Notes: generated by a model from the sequence alone, not told the origin. A DNA stretch of 64,000 bases from Myxococcus hansupus (GCF_000280925.3 NZ_CP012109.1:6716501-6780500), one strand, 5' to 3'. Numbered from the stretch's first letter, positions 7,650 to 16,655 are shown. Numbers and translations are program-made.

Positions 7650-9233
7650 ATGTCAGCGGACGTCGAGGAGGTGGATGTCGTCATCGTGGGAGGCGGGCCG
7701 GTGGGCGTCCTCACCGCCAACCTCCTGGGACTGCAGGGCGTGCGGGTGCTCGTCCTCGAACGGGAGCACGCGCCCCACGGCCAACCCCGCGCCTTCTCCT
7801 GTGACGACGAGGCGCTGCGCATCTACCAGGCGGCCGGCCTCCTCGACGCGATGAAGCCCGGCCTGCGCCAGGGCCGGCACGTCACCTTCACCGGCGTGGG
7901 GGGCCAGCCCATCGCGCAGGTGCGACTGGGCGAGGTGGACTCCGGCTTCGGCTACACGCCCATGTGGTTCTTCTACCCGCCGCTGCTGGAGCGGGCGCTG
8001 CGCGAGGGGCTCTCGCGCTTCCCCGCCGCCGAGCTGCGCACGGGCACCGACGTGGAAGCGCTCGAGCAGGACGGCGCGGGCGTCACCGTGCGCTACCGCG
8101 AGCCCACCACGGGCGCGCGGCGCGCGGTGCACTGCCGCTACCTGGTGGCCTGCGACGGCGGGCGGAGCACCGTTCGCGCGTTGCTGAGCGTCCCCCTGGA
8201 GGAGCAGGGCGCGCAGGAGCCCTGGATTGCCATCTCCGGCACCGTGGCCGAGGAGGACGCCCCTTCCGAGTGCCACGTCGTCTGCGACCCGGAGCGGCCC
8301 GCCTTCCTCGGACGCGGGCCCGTGGGCCAGTTCCGCTGGGAGTTCCGCCTGCGCACCGGAGAGACGGGCGAGGAGATGATGCAGCCGGGCACCATCCGCC
8401 GCCTGATTGGCCCGTATGTGAATCCGGACCGGGTGAAGGTGGAGCGCGCGCAGCTCTACAGCGTCCGTTCCGAGGTGGCGCGGCACTGGCGGGTGGGCCG
8501 CACCTTCCTCGCCGGAGACGCGGCCCACCTGATGCCGCCCTTCCTGGGCCAGGGCCTGGTGTCGGGCCTGCGTGACGCGGCGAACCTCGCGTGGAAGGTG
8601 GCGTGGGTGCTCCAGGGGCGCGCCCCGGAGGCGCTGCTGGACACGTACACCGTCGAGCGCCGGCCCCACGTCCGCGCGCTGCTCGACGCCACGGCCCGCC
8701 TGGGCTCGGTGTTCAACGCGCGCAGCAAACCCATGGCCTGGGTGCGAGACACGGTGCTCCGGGGCCTCCAGGCGATTCCTTCCGCGCGCCGTTTCGTGGA
8801 GGGCTTCCCGCTCAAACCAGCGCCCTCCATCGAAGAGGGGTGGGTGCTGGGCGGCCGCCGCTCGGGCCGCAACGCCGCCGAGGGCAGCTACCTTCCGCAG
8901 CCCCGCGTCCGGTTCGCCTCCGGTGAGGAGCGCCTCCTGGATGACAGCCTGGGTCCGGGCTTCGCGGTGCTGAGCCGAGGCTGCCGAATGGGCAGCGAGG
9001 TGGGACGCGAGCTGGCGGACGCGCTGGGCGGGCGCGCCATCACCGTGCGCTCCGCGGGCGTGCCGGGCCTGGACGAAGACGGCGTGGAGGACCACACCGG
9101 CAGGCTGTCGGAGTGGTTCCGCCAGAATGGCGCGGACATCGCCGTGGTGAGGCCCGATCGCTTCGTCTTCGGCGCGGTGCCCCTCGCGCGCCTGCCAGAG
9201 CTGCGCACCGCCCTGGGCGTCGAGGACCCGTGA
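7650..9233 (+). CDS. FAD-dependent monooxygenase (PHBH fold, MhpA-like)
   Basis: A 527-residue flavoprotein hydroxylase. The FAD-binding GGGPVG is at residues 14-19 after a beta strand (VDVVIVGGG). LEREHAPHGQPRAFSCDDEA follows, and the second FAD motif FLAGDAAHLMPPFLGQG lies near residue 288. This order and the wording PRAF..DDEALR are those of MhpA-type 3-(3-hydroxyphenyl)propionate hydroxylases and polyketide-tailoring oxygenases. The C-terminal domain (about residues 390-527) is the thioredoxin-like extension of this family. It follows the epimerase by 37 bp on the same strand and may share its transcript. Real substrate not known. Confidence 0.82.
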   Translation: MSADVEEVDVVIVGGGPVGVLTANLLGLQGVRVLVLEREHAPHGQPRAFSCDDEALRIYQAAGLLDAMKPGLRQGRHVTFTGVGGQPIAQVRLGEVDSGFGYTPMWFFYPPLLERALREGLSRFPAAELRTGTDVEALEQDGAGVTVRYREPTTGARRAVHCRYLVACDGGRSTVRALLSVPLEEQGAQEPWIAISGTVAEEDAPSECHVVCDPERPAFLGRGPVGQFRWEFRLRTGETGEEMMQPGTIRRLIGPYVNPDRVKVERAQLYSVRSEVARHWRVGRTFLAGDAAHLMPPFLGQGLVSGLRDAANLAWKVAWVLQGRAPEALLDTYTVERRPHVRALLDATARLGSVFNARSKPMAWVRDTVLRGLQAIPSARRFVEGFPLKPAPSIEEGWVLGGRRSGRNAAEGSYLPQPRVRFASGEERLLDDSLGPGFAVLSRGCRMGSEVGRELADALGGRAITVRSAGVPGLDEDGVEDHTGRLSEWFRQNGADIAVVRPDRFVFGAVPLARLPELRTALGVEDP

Positions 9234-9433
9234 GTCAACGTGTCACTGTCTGGTGTTGCCACGACTGGGGCTTGGAAGACCTCGCGATGTAATGACTGAC
9301 TCAGCGAGCCGCCCCAGCACAATGAATTGCATCTGTCCATACCCCCTCGGGGGGTTGCATTGAAGTCCGTGAGAAGCGCAGTCTTCCAACCCATCGCGCA
9401 GGGCCAACACCACGCGACCTTGGGGGAAATCGT

Positions 9434-10651
9434 TTGCAGCCATCACTGGATGCAGCGCTTCTCGACGCATTGGACCGACATGCACAGAGGCGCGCGCAAG
9501 GCATTGCGACACTGAGCACACTCGTCGGTCCGCCCGAGCAAGCGCTGACCGTCTGGACCGCCTGGATTCAACGGCGAGGCACGAGCGTCGTCATCGTGGA
9601 TGGCGATGACGTGCGGAGCGTCGTCACCGCCTGGGCCTCGGCGTTGGTCCGGGAGAGGAACCTGATGGAGGACGCGGAGACCTTCGTCATCCGGGTCCAG
9701 CCCGCGGGCCTGAGACGGCCGCCGCGGTTCCAAGGCAAGACAGCCCGTGAGCGCCAGGTGCTGATGGAAGGGCTGACGCCGCCCCATGGCCACAAGGCCA
9801 CCTGGGAGCTGTGTCAGGCCCTCCTGGAGGCCCCCGTGGCACCGGTGCCCGGGATGTTGCCGGAGGCCGTCCAACAGGCCATTGCCCGCGCGCCGCTGCT
9901 GGCGCTCCAGGCGTTGCTCGCGCTGGCCCCCGAGGGCACCACACCGGCGCTCCGCGTCAGGGCGGGGCCCTCCGACTTCCGGGCGGTCCGGACGGCCGCG
10001 GCCCTGTGTGCCGCGGCGCCCGCGCTCACGACGGGCTGCGTGCTCGCCCCCGAAACCCTCGCCGAGCATCTGCAACGGGAGGAGTCCCACGCCCTCGCCA
10101 TGCTGAGGGAAGGGCGGCTGGACCTGGCACAGGCAGGGGTGGAGCTACCCGGCTCCGCCAGTACGTCCGTGTCCACCACGCGCGCGCGGCTCCGGCAGGA
10201 AGGCGCCTCCGAGCAGGTCGTCCAGCTCTACGACTCGGCGGTCCAGACCATGGCCTCCGTCTACGCGGACGCGGATGGTCAGGCGCGCAGCAAGGCGGAA
10301 GAGTTCCTGCACGCCCGGCTCCAGGAGCACGCGGGCACCCGGGGGCTCTTCGTCCTCAACGGCAAGGTGGACCCGGGCCGGGGTGCCCGGTCCATGGAAG
10401 TGGACCTGCTCTGCACCGAGCTGCGTCTGGCGGTGGAAATCGACGGGTATTTCCACTTCCGCAATCCAGACGGCTTCCGAAGGGACCGTCGCAAGGACGT
10501 CGCACTCCAGTGCGCGGGCTTCTGGGTGGTCCGTTTCCTCGCGGACGACGTGGTGGCCCGGCTGGAAGAGATTCTCGAAACCCTCGACACGTTGATTGCC
10601 ACCCGCAGGGGTGCGCTCACCGGGAAGGACACACCGAATGGGAAGCGCTGA
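9434..10651 (+). CDS. DUF559/Vsr-like PD-(D/E)XK nuclease protein, first gene of a putative defence operon
   Basis: A 405-residue protein starting at TTG 9434 behind GGGGG. The C-terminal 120 residues form a restriction-endonuclease-like domain of the DUF559/very-short-patch type: E289 in SKAEEFLHARL, D324 in MEVDLLCTELRL, E335 and D337 in AVEIDGYFHF, then RRDRRKDVALQCAGFWVVRF. These are the acidic residues expected of a PD-(D/E)XK centre. Residues 1-270 are an unrecognised, mostly helical region with one hydrophobic strand ending VVIVDGDD. The next gene begins 14 bp before this one ends, so the three genes 9434-15695 are very probably one operon. Nucleolytic activity is inferred from motifs only. 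Confidence 0.72.
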   Translation: MQPSLDAALLDALDRHAQRRAQGIATLSTLVGPPEQALTVWTAWIQRRGTSVVIVDGDDVRSVVTAWASALVRERNLMEDAETFVIRVQPAGLRRPPRFQGKTARERQVLMEGLTPPHGHKATWELCQALLEAPVAPVPGMLPEAVQQAIARAPLLALQALLALAPEGTTPALRVRAGPSDFRAVRTAAALCAAAPALTTGCVLAPETLAEHLQREESHALAMLREGRLDLAQAGVELPGSASTSVSTTRARLRQEGASEQVVQLYDSAVQTMASVYADADGQARSKAEEFLHARLQEHAGTRGLFVLNGKVDPGRGARSMEVDLLCTELRLAVEIDGYFHFRNPDGFRRDRRKDVALQCAGFWVVRFLADDVVARLEEILETLDTLIATRRGALTGKDTPNGKR

Positions 10652-11876
10652 CCACCGCCTTTCAGGCATTGCCTTGGCATGGCTGATGACTCGCTCCGAG
10701 CGCCGTGGCACGCGCAAGGAATTGGAAGCCGCGCTCCGGCCCTTCGTGGAGCACCAGCTCAGCCGCTCGGAGTGGAAGCTCCGGTTCGAATCGCTGCTGG
10801 AGGCGCTGCTGGAGCAGGGCAAGGTCGCGTCCCGCGCACGCAGCGCCCTGGAGCTGACGCCCGCCGGGCGGACGCAGGTGCTGCGATTCCTCAAGCTCGA
10901 GCAGCCGCCGCGCGGCCTCACCTGGAGGAAGCTGAAGGCCACCTACCTGGTGGCGTACAGCCTGGGCCTCCCGCCCACGAAGGCCGTGCTGGGCCGCATG
11001 AAGGATGCGGACGGGGTGCGGGCCGCCGCGCTCCAGCGGGCGCATGCGCTGGACGTTGAAGAAGGTCTCACCCTGGCGCAGACGCGGGACCGCCTGTTGT
11101 GGCGCCAGCTCGGGGTGGAGACGGACCGTCTCTTCACGCTGAGCGCCGTGCAGGCCCACCTGCTCGGCAAGCTGCTGGGCGCGGACACGAAGGACCCGGG
11201 CCAGGCCGTGGAGCAGCTCGCGGCCCGCGCGGCCGGAGCCACCCGCGCGGACGCGGAGGCCCTGCGGCTGTCCCTGCAACGGCAGTGGGCACTCGCCGAG
11301 GACGCCGAGGTGGAAACCAGCGAGCCGGCTCACACACCCGCGGGGCCAGTGACGAAGAGCGCCGCGCCCAAGGCCACGCGGGAGCCCGAGGCAACGTCCC
11401 GAGCGCCGAGCGCCGCATCCAAGGCCACACGGGAGCCCGAGGCAACGTCCCGAGCGCCGAGCGCCGCATCCAAGGCCACACGGGAGCCCGAGGCGTCGGC
11501 GCCCTCCGTCCCCGTGCGGACGACGCCTGTCATCACCATCACTCCCACGGTTCCGGACGCCGTGTCCGAGGAGCCCGAGGCCGAGGCCCCTCCTCAATTC
11601 TCTCCGGAGTCCTTCGCCGAGCAGGTGCTCACGGTGGCCCGGGCATTGCCCACGGGACGCTTCGGCCTGAACAAGGTCTTCATCTCGCATGTCTGGAAGG
11701 CCCTCCAACCCGAGTGGAGCGACCGCGAGGCCTTCGACACCGCGCTGCTGGAGGCCAACCGCACCCGACGCTTGTCGCTGACCCGGGCCGACCTCGTGTC
11801 CGCCATGGACCCCAAGGACGTCGCCGAATCCGAGGTCCGCTCGTTCGGCGCCAGCTTCCACTTCGTCGTCGTCTAG
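10638..11876 (+). CDS. Winged-helix-like protein with Ala/Pro-rich repeat linker, second gene of the putative defence operon
   Basis: A 412-residue protein I cannot name. The start is ATG 10638, with GGAAGG about 10 nt upstream and a 14-bp overlap with the nuclease gene. Residues about 22-85 (RKELEAALRPFVEHQLSRSE and the following strand/turn LELTPAGR) look like a winged helix. The middle has three copies of a 17-residue unit beginning KATREPEA inside a disordered Ala/Pro/Glu linker. The C-terminal 90 residues are compact (RALPTGRFGLNKVFISHVWK, then SLTRADLVSAMDPKDVAESE) and look like a conserved domain. Position between a nuclease and an ATPase suggests an adaptor or DNA-binding partner; that is inference. 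Confidence 0.65.
   Translation: MGSADHRLSGIALAWLMTRSERRGTRKELEAALRPFVEHQLSRSEWKLRFESLLEALLEQGKVASRARSALELTPAGRTQVLRFLKLEQPPRGLTWRKLKATYLVAYSLGLPPTKAVLGRMKDADGVRAAALQRAHALDVEEGLTLAQTRDRLLWRQLGVETDRLFTLSAVQAHLLGKLLGADTKDPGQAVEQLAARAAGATRADAEALRLSLQRQWALAEDAEVETSEPAHTPAGPVTKSAAPKATREPEATSRAPSAASKATREPEATSRAPSAASKATREPEASAPSVPVRTTPVITITPTVPDAVSEEPEAEAPPQFSPESFAEQVLTVARALPTGRFGLNKVFISHVWKALQPEWSDREAFDTALLEANRTRRLSLTRADLVSAMDPKDVAESEVRSFGASFHFVVV
11370..11497 (+). repeat. 51-bp in-frame direct repeats in the second gene of the putative defence operon
   Basis: Units start at 11370, 11421 and 11472, exactly 51 bp apart. The first two are full and the third is partial. Each encodes KATREPEATSRAPSAAS or its beginning. 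The copies are nearly identical at DNA level, so the array is recent and likely to vary in number between strains. Confidence 0.9.
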
Positions 11877-11897
11877 CCCGTCTTCCAGGAGCGTCCC

Positions 11898-14800
11898 GTG
11901 GCCAACGACCCTCGACTCGATATCTTCCTCAACGACACCCGCGAGGTCTTCAGCAGCGTCGAACAGGGCCAGCACATCTGGCAGGCAGACCCGTTCGACG
12001 TGGAGGCCCTCAACGCCCCGGCACGCCGCGCCTTCAAGCGGCTGCTCGACCGGGCCACGTCCGATTCACCTCCGGATTCGGGCAAGCTGTTGCTCCTCCT
12101 CGGCGAGTCCGGCAGTGGCAAGACGCACCTGGTCCGCTCGTTCCGCAACACCACGCACGGCGAGCGCAAGGGCTTCGTCGGCTACATGCCGATGACCGTC
12201 GATGCGGCGCAGTACGACCGCTACATCCTGTCCAACCTCATCGACTCGCTGGACAAGCCCTTCGACCTGGCTGGCGAAGATGACGACACCGGCCTGATGC
12301 ACCTGTCGGACGCACTGATGGCTCAGTGCAACAGCGCCTTCGCCCCGCTCATCCCGGACGAGAAGGTCCTCGAGGACGAGGAACTCCACGGCACCATCCG
12401 GGCCGTCGCGGACGAGCTGCTCGGAGACCCGCGCTTCCAACAGGTGGAGGTGGACCTGCTCAGAGCCCTCATCTACCTGCAGCGCCGCGACCCGCGCCTC
12501 AACCGCCGAATCTTCCACTGGCTGCGCTGCGAGGAGCTGTCCCAGGCGGACCGGAATGTCATTGGCAACCTGATTCCCCGCACCGCCGACGATGCACCCG
12601 CGCGCATGGTGGAGCATCTGGGACGGCTGATGGGCGCGCTGGAGCAGGCGCTCGTGCTCTGCGTGGACCAGGTGGAGGACGTCAGCGACTTCGAGCAGCG
12701 CCCGCAGATGGAAGGCTCGTTCCGCCGCGCGATGAACAGCCTCGCGGCCATCGCCAGCCGCGTGCCTCGCTCCATCGTGGTGTTCTGCTGCCTCTCCGAC
12801 TACTGGGCGAAGATGGGGCCCCTCCTCACCCGGTCGATTGTGGACCGCATCGAGAACGACCCCGAGCCGGTGGTGCTGGAGCAAACGGTGACGGCCGACA
12901 CGGCCCGAGACCTCGCGGCTCGGCGGCTGCAGTCGCTCTTCGAACAGCGCGGCGCCACCGTCAGCCGGACGGACCCGACGTGGCCCTTTTCGGCGAAAGG
13001 CTTCGAGGTGCTCGGCGGACACCGTGCCCGCGACGTCCTGAACGAATGCCGCCGCTACCGCGACCGCGCCATCCAGGACCAGAAGCTCCCCTCGGAGTTT
13101 CCGCTCAAGCGCCCGAACTCCGCCGCAAAGAAGCCCCCGGAAGCGCCCCCACCGAACACGCCGAACATGGACCAGCTCTGGACGGACTTCCGCGCCGCGT
13201 TCAAGGCGGACCTGCCCGAGGAGGACTCCGACATCGCGGCCCTGCTCGCCTGGGCCATCGAAGCGGGCAGCAACGAGCTGGGCGGCACGCCCCGCTTCGA
13301 CGTGAAGCCCAAGGACAACGAGATGCTGGACGTCCAGGTCCACCCCGAGGGCGGCAAGCTCCTCGTCGCGCTGTGTGACCGCAACCCGCGCGGCGGTGGA
13401 CTCGGCCGCCAGATGACAGATGCGCTCAAGAAGGCCGTGGGGAAGACGCCCGTCCTCGTTCGGACGTCCGAGTTCCCCTCCTCCACGGGCACCATCGTCG
13501 CCGACCAGATTGGCGTCCTGCTCCGCAAGGGCGGCCGCCGGGTCATCGTGGGCGACACGGAGCTGCGTGATCTCGTGGCCCTGCGCAGCTTCGAAGAGAA
13601 GCACGCGGGCGAGGCAGCGCTCATCGAGTGGAGCCGCACCGCCAAGCCCATCACCCGGCTGAAGTCCGTGAACGACATCCTCGGACTGGAACAACTCGAC
13701 GCCCCTCCGCCTCCGTCCAGCCCGAAAGCCAACAAGCCCGCGAGCAAGGTCGATGCAGCGACCGCGCTCGGTCAGGTCGGCGCCCGCGGCACGGCGTCGG
13801 CCTCCACCGCGAAGGGACAGGCGGCGATGCCCGAAGGACCGACCACCCTTCCCTACGGCGGTGTCCAGGTCCCCGACGAGTTCCAAGCCGGCGCCAATCC
13901 CGGGGCACCCGCGAACACCCGGGCGACAATGACGGACGAGGTGGACAGCTCGTCACACCGGAAACCCTCGAAACGAAACGGAAGTGCTTCAGCGAATGCC
14001 GAGTCTGAAGCGCTGGACGAGGCGAGCCCGTCCTCACTCCGGGAACCCACGAAGAGAAACGAACGCGCTTCGGCCCATGCCGAGCCCGAGGACCTGGACG
14101 AGGCAGGCACGTCTTCCAACCACAAGCCCGCGAAGAACAACGAACGCGCTTCAGCGCAGGCCCCTACGGAAATGACGGACGAGGCAGCCGCCTCGCCACG
14201 CCGAGGACCCACGAAGGGGACCACTGGACATGCGTCAGCGGACGACGTCGCTGAGGACCCGCTGGAGAACATGACGTCCGCTGCACCGTTCTTGACGGCG
14301 GGGCGGACGACCACTCCCGCCAAGGGCACACCAAACCCCATGGGCGCTGTCGGAACAAGGCCCACGGCCCCTCCCTCGGCACCAGCGCCCTCCGAGTCAC
14401 GCACGGGCCCGCTGCGCATCGGCGCCTCGGAGGGCGTCTTCTCCCAGCCGGTGATGCTGGACCCCTCCGCCGAGCTGACGCGGCACAGCGCCTTCCTCGG
14501 AGGCACCGGCAGCGGCAAGACGACGCTGGCGCTCAACATCCTGGAGCAACTCCTCCTTCGAGGCATCCCCGCCATCCTCATCGACCGGAAGGGCGACCTC
14601 GCCGCGTATGCCCGCGAACGCGACTGGGAAGAGCCCCTGTCGGACCCCACGCTGCTCGAACGCCGCCGCCTGCTGCGTGAACGCGTCGAAATCGCGCTCT
14701 ACACACCGGGCCGGTCGGATGGGCGACCGCTCGCCATCCCCGTCATCCCGAGAGGCCTCGAGGAACTCGCCCCCGATGACCGAGAGCAAGGTGTCCAGCA

Positions 14801-15695
14801 GGCATCCGACGCCATCTCGGGCATGCTCGAGTACAAGACCAGCAACAGCGACAGGGCCACTCGAGCCCTGCTGACCCAGGCCCTGCGACTGCTCGTTCAA
14901 CGTCCACTGGGCAGAGAACTCACATTGGAGATGGTGCAACAATTCGTCGCCGACCAGGACGAATCCCTGCGACAGGAAACGGGTGGCCTCCCCCCAAGAA
15001 CCTTCGCCAAGCTTGCCCAGGACCTGGAAGTCCTTCGCCTCAACATCCGCCCCTTGCTGGCGGCGGGAGGCGAACGTCTCGACGTGGATGAACTGCTCGG
15101 ACGCGGCGCGGCCAGTACGCCCGGAAAGACCCGGCTGAGCATCATCAGCACCAAGTTCCTGGGCGACCGGTCGCGCGTCCTCTTCTGGGTCTCCCAGCTC
15201 CTGCTCGAAACCAATCGCTGGGCCAGCCAGCACCCCGCCTCCCAACTCCAGGCGGTGCTCCTGTTCGATGAAGCAGACATGTATCTGCCCGCGACCAGCA
15301 AGCCCGCCACCAAACAACCCATGGAGGACCTGCTCAAGCGCGCACGCTCCGCGGGCATCGGTGTGATGCTGGCCACCCAGAGCCCGGGCGACCTGGATTA
15401 CAAGTGCCGCGAGAACGTGCGGAATTGGTTCGTCGGCCGGGTGAAGGAAGACAGTGCCCTGCGGAAACTCAAGCCCATGTTCACCGAGGCGCGGGTCGAC
15501 GCGGAGGCCAAGCTCCCCAATCAGAAGGCCGGGCAGTTCCATGCACTGCGCGACGGCCACGTCCAGCAACTCAAGGCCGACCGGTCGGTCATGCGCACCG
15601 ACCAACTCCCCGAGGACGAAATCCTCAAGGAGGCGCGCCGCTCGCTGGAACGCGGTGGCGCGACGGACACCCCCAAGGCCAGCGGCACACGCTGA
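11898..15695 (+). CDS. Giant ATPase: N-terminal AAA/KAP-like domain plus C-terminal HerA/FtsK-type domain, third gene of the putative defence operon
   Basis: A 1265-residue protein from GTG 11898 (AGGAG, 6-nt spacer). The first P-loop is GESGSGKT at residues 69-76, with a Walker-B-like LVLCVDQVED near 252-261; a regulatory ATPase domain of about 410 residues surrounds it. Residues about 425-620 form a compact domain of unknown type (LLVALCDRNPRGGG, RRVIVGDTELRDLVAL). Then comes a disordered linker with four 27-residue repeats. The C-terminal motor has Walker A GGTGSGKT at 868-875, RKGDLAAYA, Walker B VLLFDEAD at 1120-1127, and ATQSPGDLDYK, the pattern of HerA/VirB4/FtsK translocases. Two different NTPase modules in one chain beside a nuclease recall the ATPase pairs of phage-defence systems. 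Confidence 0.75.
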   Translation: MANDPRLDIFLNDTREVFSSVEQGQHIWQADPFDVEALNAPARRAFKRLLDRATSDSPPDSGKLLLLLGESGSGKTHLVRSFRNTTHGERKGFVGYMPMTVDAAQYDRYILSNLIDSLDKPFDLAGEDDDTGLMHLSDALMAQCNSAFAPLIPDEKVLEDEELHGTIRAVADELLGDPRFQQVEVDLLRALIYLQRRDPRLNRRIFHWLRCEELSQADRNVIGNLIPRTADDAPARMVEHLGRLMGALEQALVLCVDQVEDVSDFEQRPQMEGSFRRAMNSLAAIASRVPRSIVVFCCLSDYWAKMGPLLTRSIVDRIENDPEPVVLEQTVTADTARDLAARRLQSLFEQRGATVSRTDPTWPFSAKGFEVLGGHRARDVLNECRRYRDRAIQDQKLPSEFPLKRPNSAAKKPPEAPPPNTPNMDQLWTDFRAAFKADLPEEDSDIAALLAWAIEAGSNELGGTPRFDVKPKDNEMLDVQVHPEGGKLLVALCDRNPRGGGLGRQMTDALKKAVGKTPVLVRTSEFPSSTGTIVADQIGVLLRKGGRRVIVGDTELRDLVALRSFEEKHAGEAALIEWSRTAKPITRLKSVNDILGLEQLDAPPPPSSPKANKPASKVDAATALGQVGARGTASASTAKGQAAMPEGPTTLPYGGVQVPDEFQAGANPGAPANTRATMTDEVDSSSHRKPSKRNGSASANAESEALDEASPSSLREPTKRNERASAHAEPEDLDEAGTSSNHKPAKNNERASAQAPTEMTDEAAASPRRGPTKGTTGHASADDVAEDPLENMTSAAPFLTAGRTTTPAKGTPNPMGAVGTRPTAPPSAPAPSESRTGPLRIGASEGVFSQPVMLDPSAELTRHSAFLGGTGSGKTTLALNILEQLLLRGIPAILIDRKGDLAAYARERDWEEPLSDPTLLERRRLLRERVEIALYTPGRSDGRPLAIPVIPRGLEELAPDDREQGVQQASDAISGMLEYKTSNSDRATRALLTQALRLLVQRPLGRELTLEMVQQFVADQDESLRQETGGLPPRTFAKLAQDLEVLRLNIRPLLAAGGERLDVDELLGRGAASTPGKTRLSIISTKFLGDRSRVLFWVSQLLLETNRWASQHPASQLQAVLLFDEADMYLPATSKPATKQPMEDLLKRARSAGIGVMLATQSPGDLDYKCRENVRNWFVGRVKEDSALRKLKPMFTEARVDAEAKLPNQKAGQFHALRDGHVQQLKADRSVMRTDQLPEDEILKEARRSLERGGATDTPKASGTR
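13935..14258 (+). repeat. 81-bp in-frame repeats in the linker of the giant ATPase
   Basis: Four units start at 13935, 14016, 14097 and 14178, each 81 bp and each opening with codons for Asp-Glu (DEVDSSS, DEASPSS, DEAGTSS, DEAAASP). The middle of most units reads RNERASAHAE or similar. They form a flexible spacer between the unknown middle domain and the HerA-type motor. The protein-level copies are diverged, so this array is older than the one in the preceding gene. Confidence 0.85.
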
Positions 15696-15733
15696 CGCCC
15701 CGGCCATGTCAGCCCCTCCCTGTAGACCTGCCT

Positions 15734-15759
15734 GCGTGGAAGGAACGTTCCTTCCACGC
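15734..15759. promoter_or_regulatory. Perfect 26-bp palindrome, probable TetR-family operator
   Basis: Half-site GCGTGGAAGGAAC at 15734-15746 is followed directly by its exact reverse complement at 15747-15759. The centre lies about 41 bp upstream of the TetR-family start codon at 15788. Size, symmetry and place are what is expected of an autoregulatory TetR operator. With no T run after it, it is a poor terminator candidate for the gene ending at 15695. Confidence 0.7.
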
Positions 15760-15787
15760 GGCAGCCGCCACGAAGGGGGACGGGTCC

Positions 15788-16376
15788 ATGTACACGCGGG
15801 AGCACATCCGAGCCTTTGGGCTTCGCGACGCGGCGGAGCTGCTGTCTCAGCGGGGCTATGACAACGTCCGAGCCGAGGAACTGGCCCGGGCGGCGCGCAT
15901 CTCCATCGGTACGATGTATCGCCGATACGGCAGCAAGCAGGGCTTCGCCCAGGCCGTGAGGAACCTCACGGAACGGGAGCTGTCGTACGTGGGGGGCGTC
16001 GCGTACATGATGGCGGATGGCAACCGCCGCCAGCCGGGCTTCCGCGAGGTCTTCCTCTCCTTCTGGTGGGAGCTGGCGTCATGGGCGCTGCAACAACCCC
16101 ACCTGTTTGGATTCACTTTCCTGCACCCGTTTCCAACGGATGGCAGCGGCACGCCCGAGCCGCGCGGGGGCCCCACGCGCGAACAGGTGCTCACGGTCCT
16201 GACGCAGGGTGAACGAGAGGGCGCCTTCGCACGGGGGCGGACTCGCATCCACGAGGGCCTCGTCTGGGGCATGCTGGGAGAGCTCGGGCGCCGGGCGGGC
16301 CAGGGCGAGAACGTGCCCGACGAGGAAATCCAGGCCTCGGCGGAGGCGCTCTGGAGGGCACTCAGCGTGGAGGCGT
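15788..16376 (+). CDS. TetR/AcrR family transcriptional regulator without a stop codon at its natural end
   Basis: The ATG at 15788 follows GGGGGA. Residues 1-60 are a TetR N-terminal DNA-binding domain (AFGLRDAAELLSQRGYDNVR, then ARISIGTMYRRYGSKQGFA); the ligand-binding helices run to about residue 196 (EALWRALSVEA), a normal TetR length. No stop follows: the same frame stays open to 17359, through an acidic low-complexity stretch and 700 bp into pabB. The end given here is where recognisable coding ends, not a stop codon. A stop in another frame (16474-16476) would close the protein at about 229 residues if one base had been lost. It may be a frameshifted gene, a sequence error, or a real overlong protein. 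Confidence 0.7.
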
Positions 16377-16655
16377 CCTCGGGCCCTCGCGGTCACGGCA
16401 ATCCGCCCCCCGGAAACGCCAACGATGGCGGCGACGATGGCGGCGACGAGCAGCCCGGCCCGCCAGCCGACGATGAAGCCCCTTTGGCCTCCTTTGAAAG
16501 CACGGACGCGACAGGGGCGGCCCTCCCTCCGTCCACACCCAGGCAAGCGACTCGGGTTGTCCCCGCCTCAAGCGTCCCGCATGACGTGCGCGGCGCCAGG
16601 CGGACGGAGGGTTCTGGAAAAGCGAGGCGCGGTTCCTGGTATCAAGCGCCTTCAC

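Noticed and set aside
9234..9433. The 200-bp gap before the nuclease gene as a site for a small RNA or att site
   Set aside because: No tRNA-like, direct-repeat or hairpin structure was seen; only an ordinary promoter region is likely.
12066..13886. A 606-codon minus-strand open frame opposite the giant ATPase
   Set aside because: Antisense to clear Walker motifs and coding bias; no ribosome binding site or family match.
15696..15760. The 26-bp palindrome as a terminator of the ATPase gene
   Set aside because: No T run follows, there is no loop, and its place just upstream of a TetR-family gene fits an operator better.
16079..16546. Minus-strand frame with a membrane-helix-like stretch (GLLVAAIVAAIVGVSGG) opposite the TetR tail
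   Set aside because: The hydrophobic run comes from reading the acidic GGCGAC repeats backwards; most of the frame is opposite the conserved TetR domain and has no convincing start.
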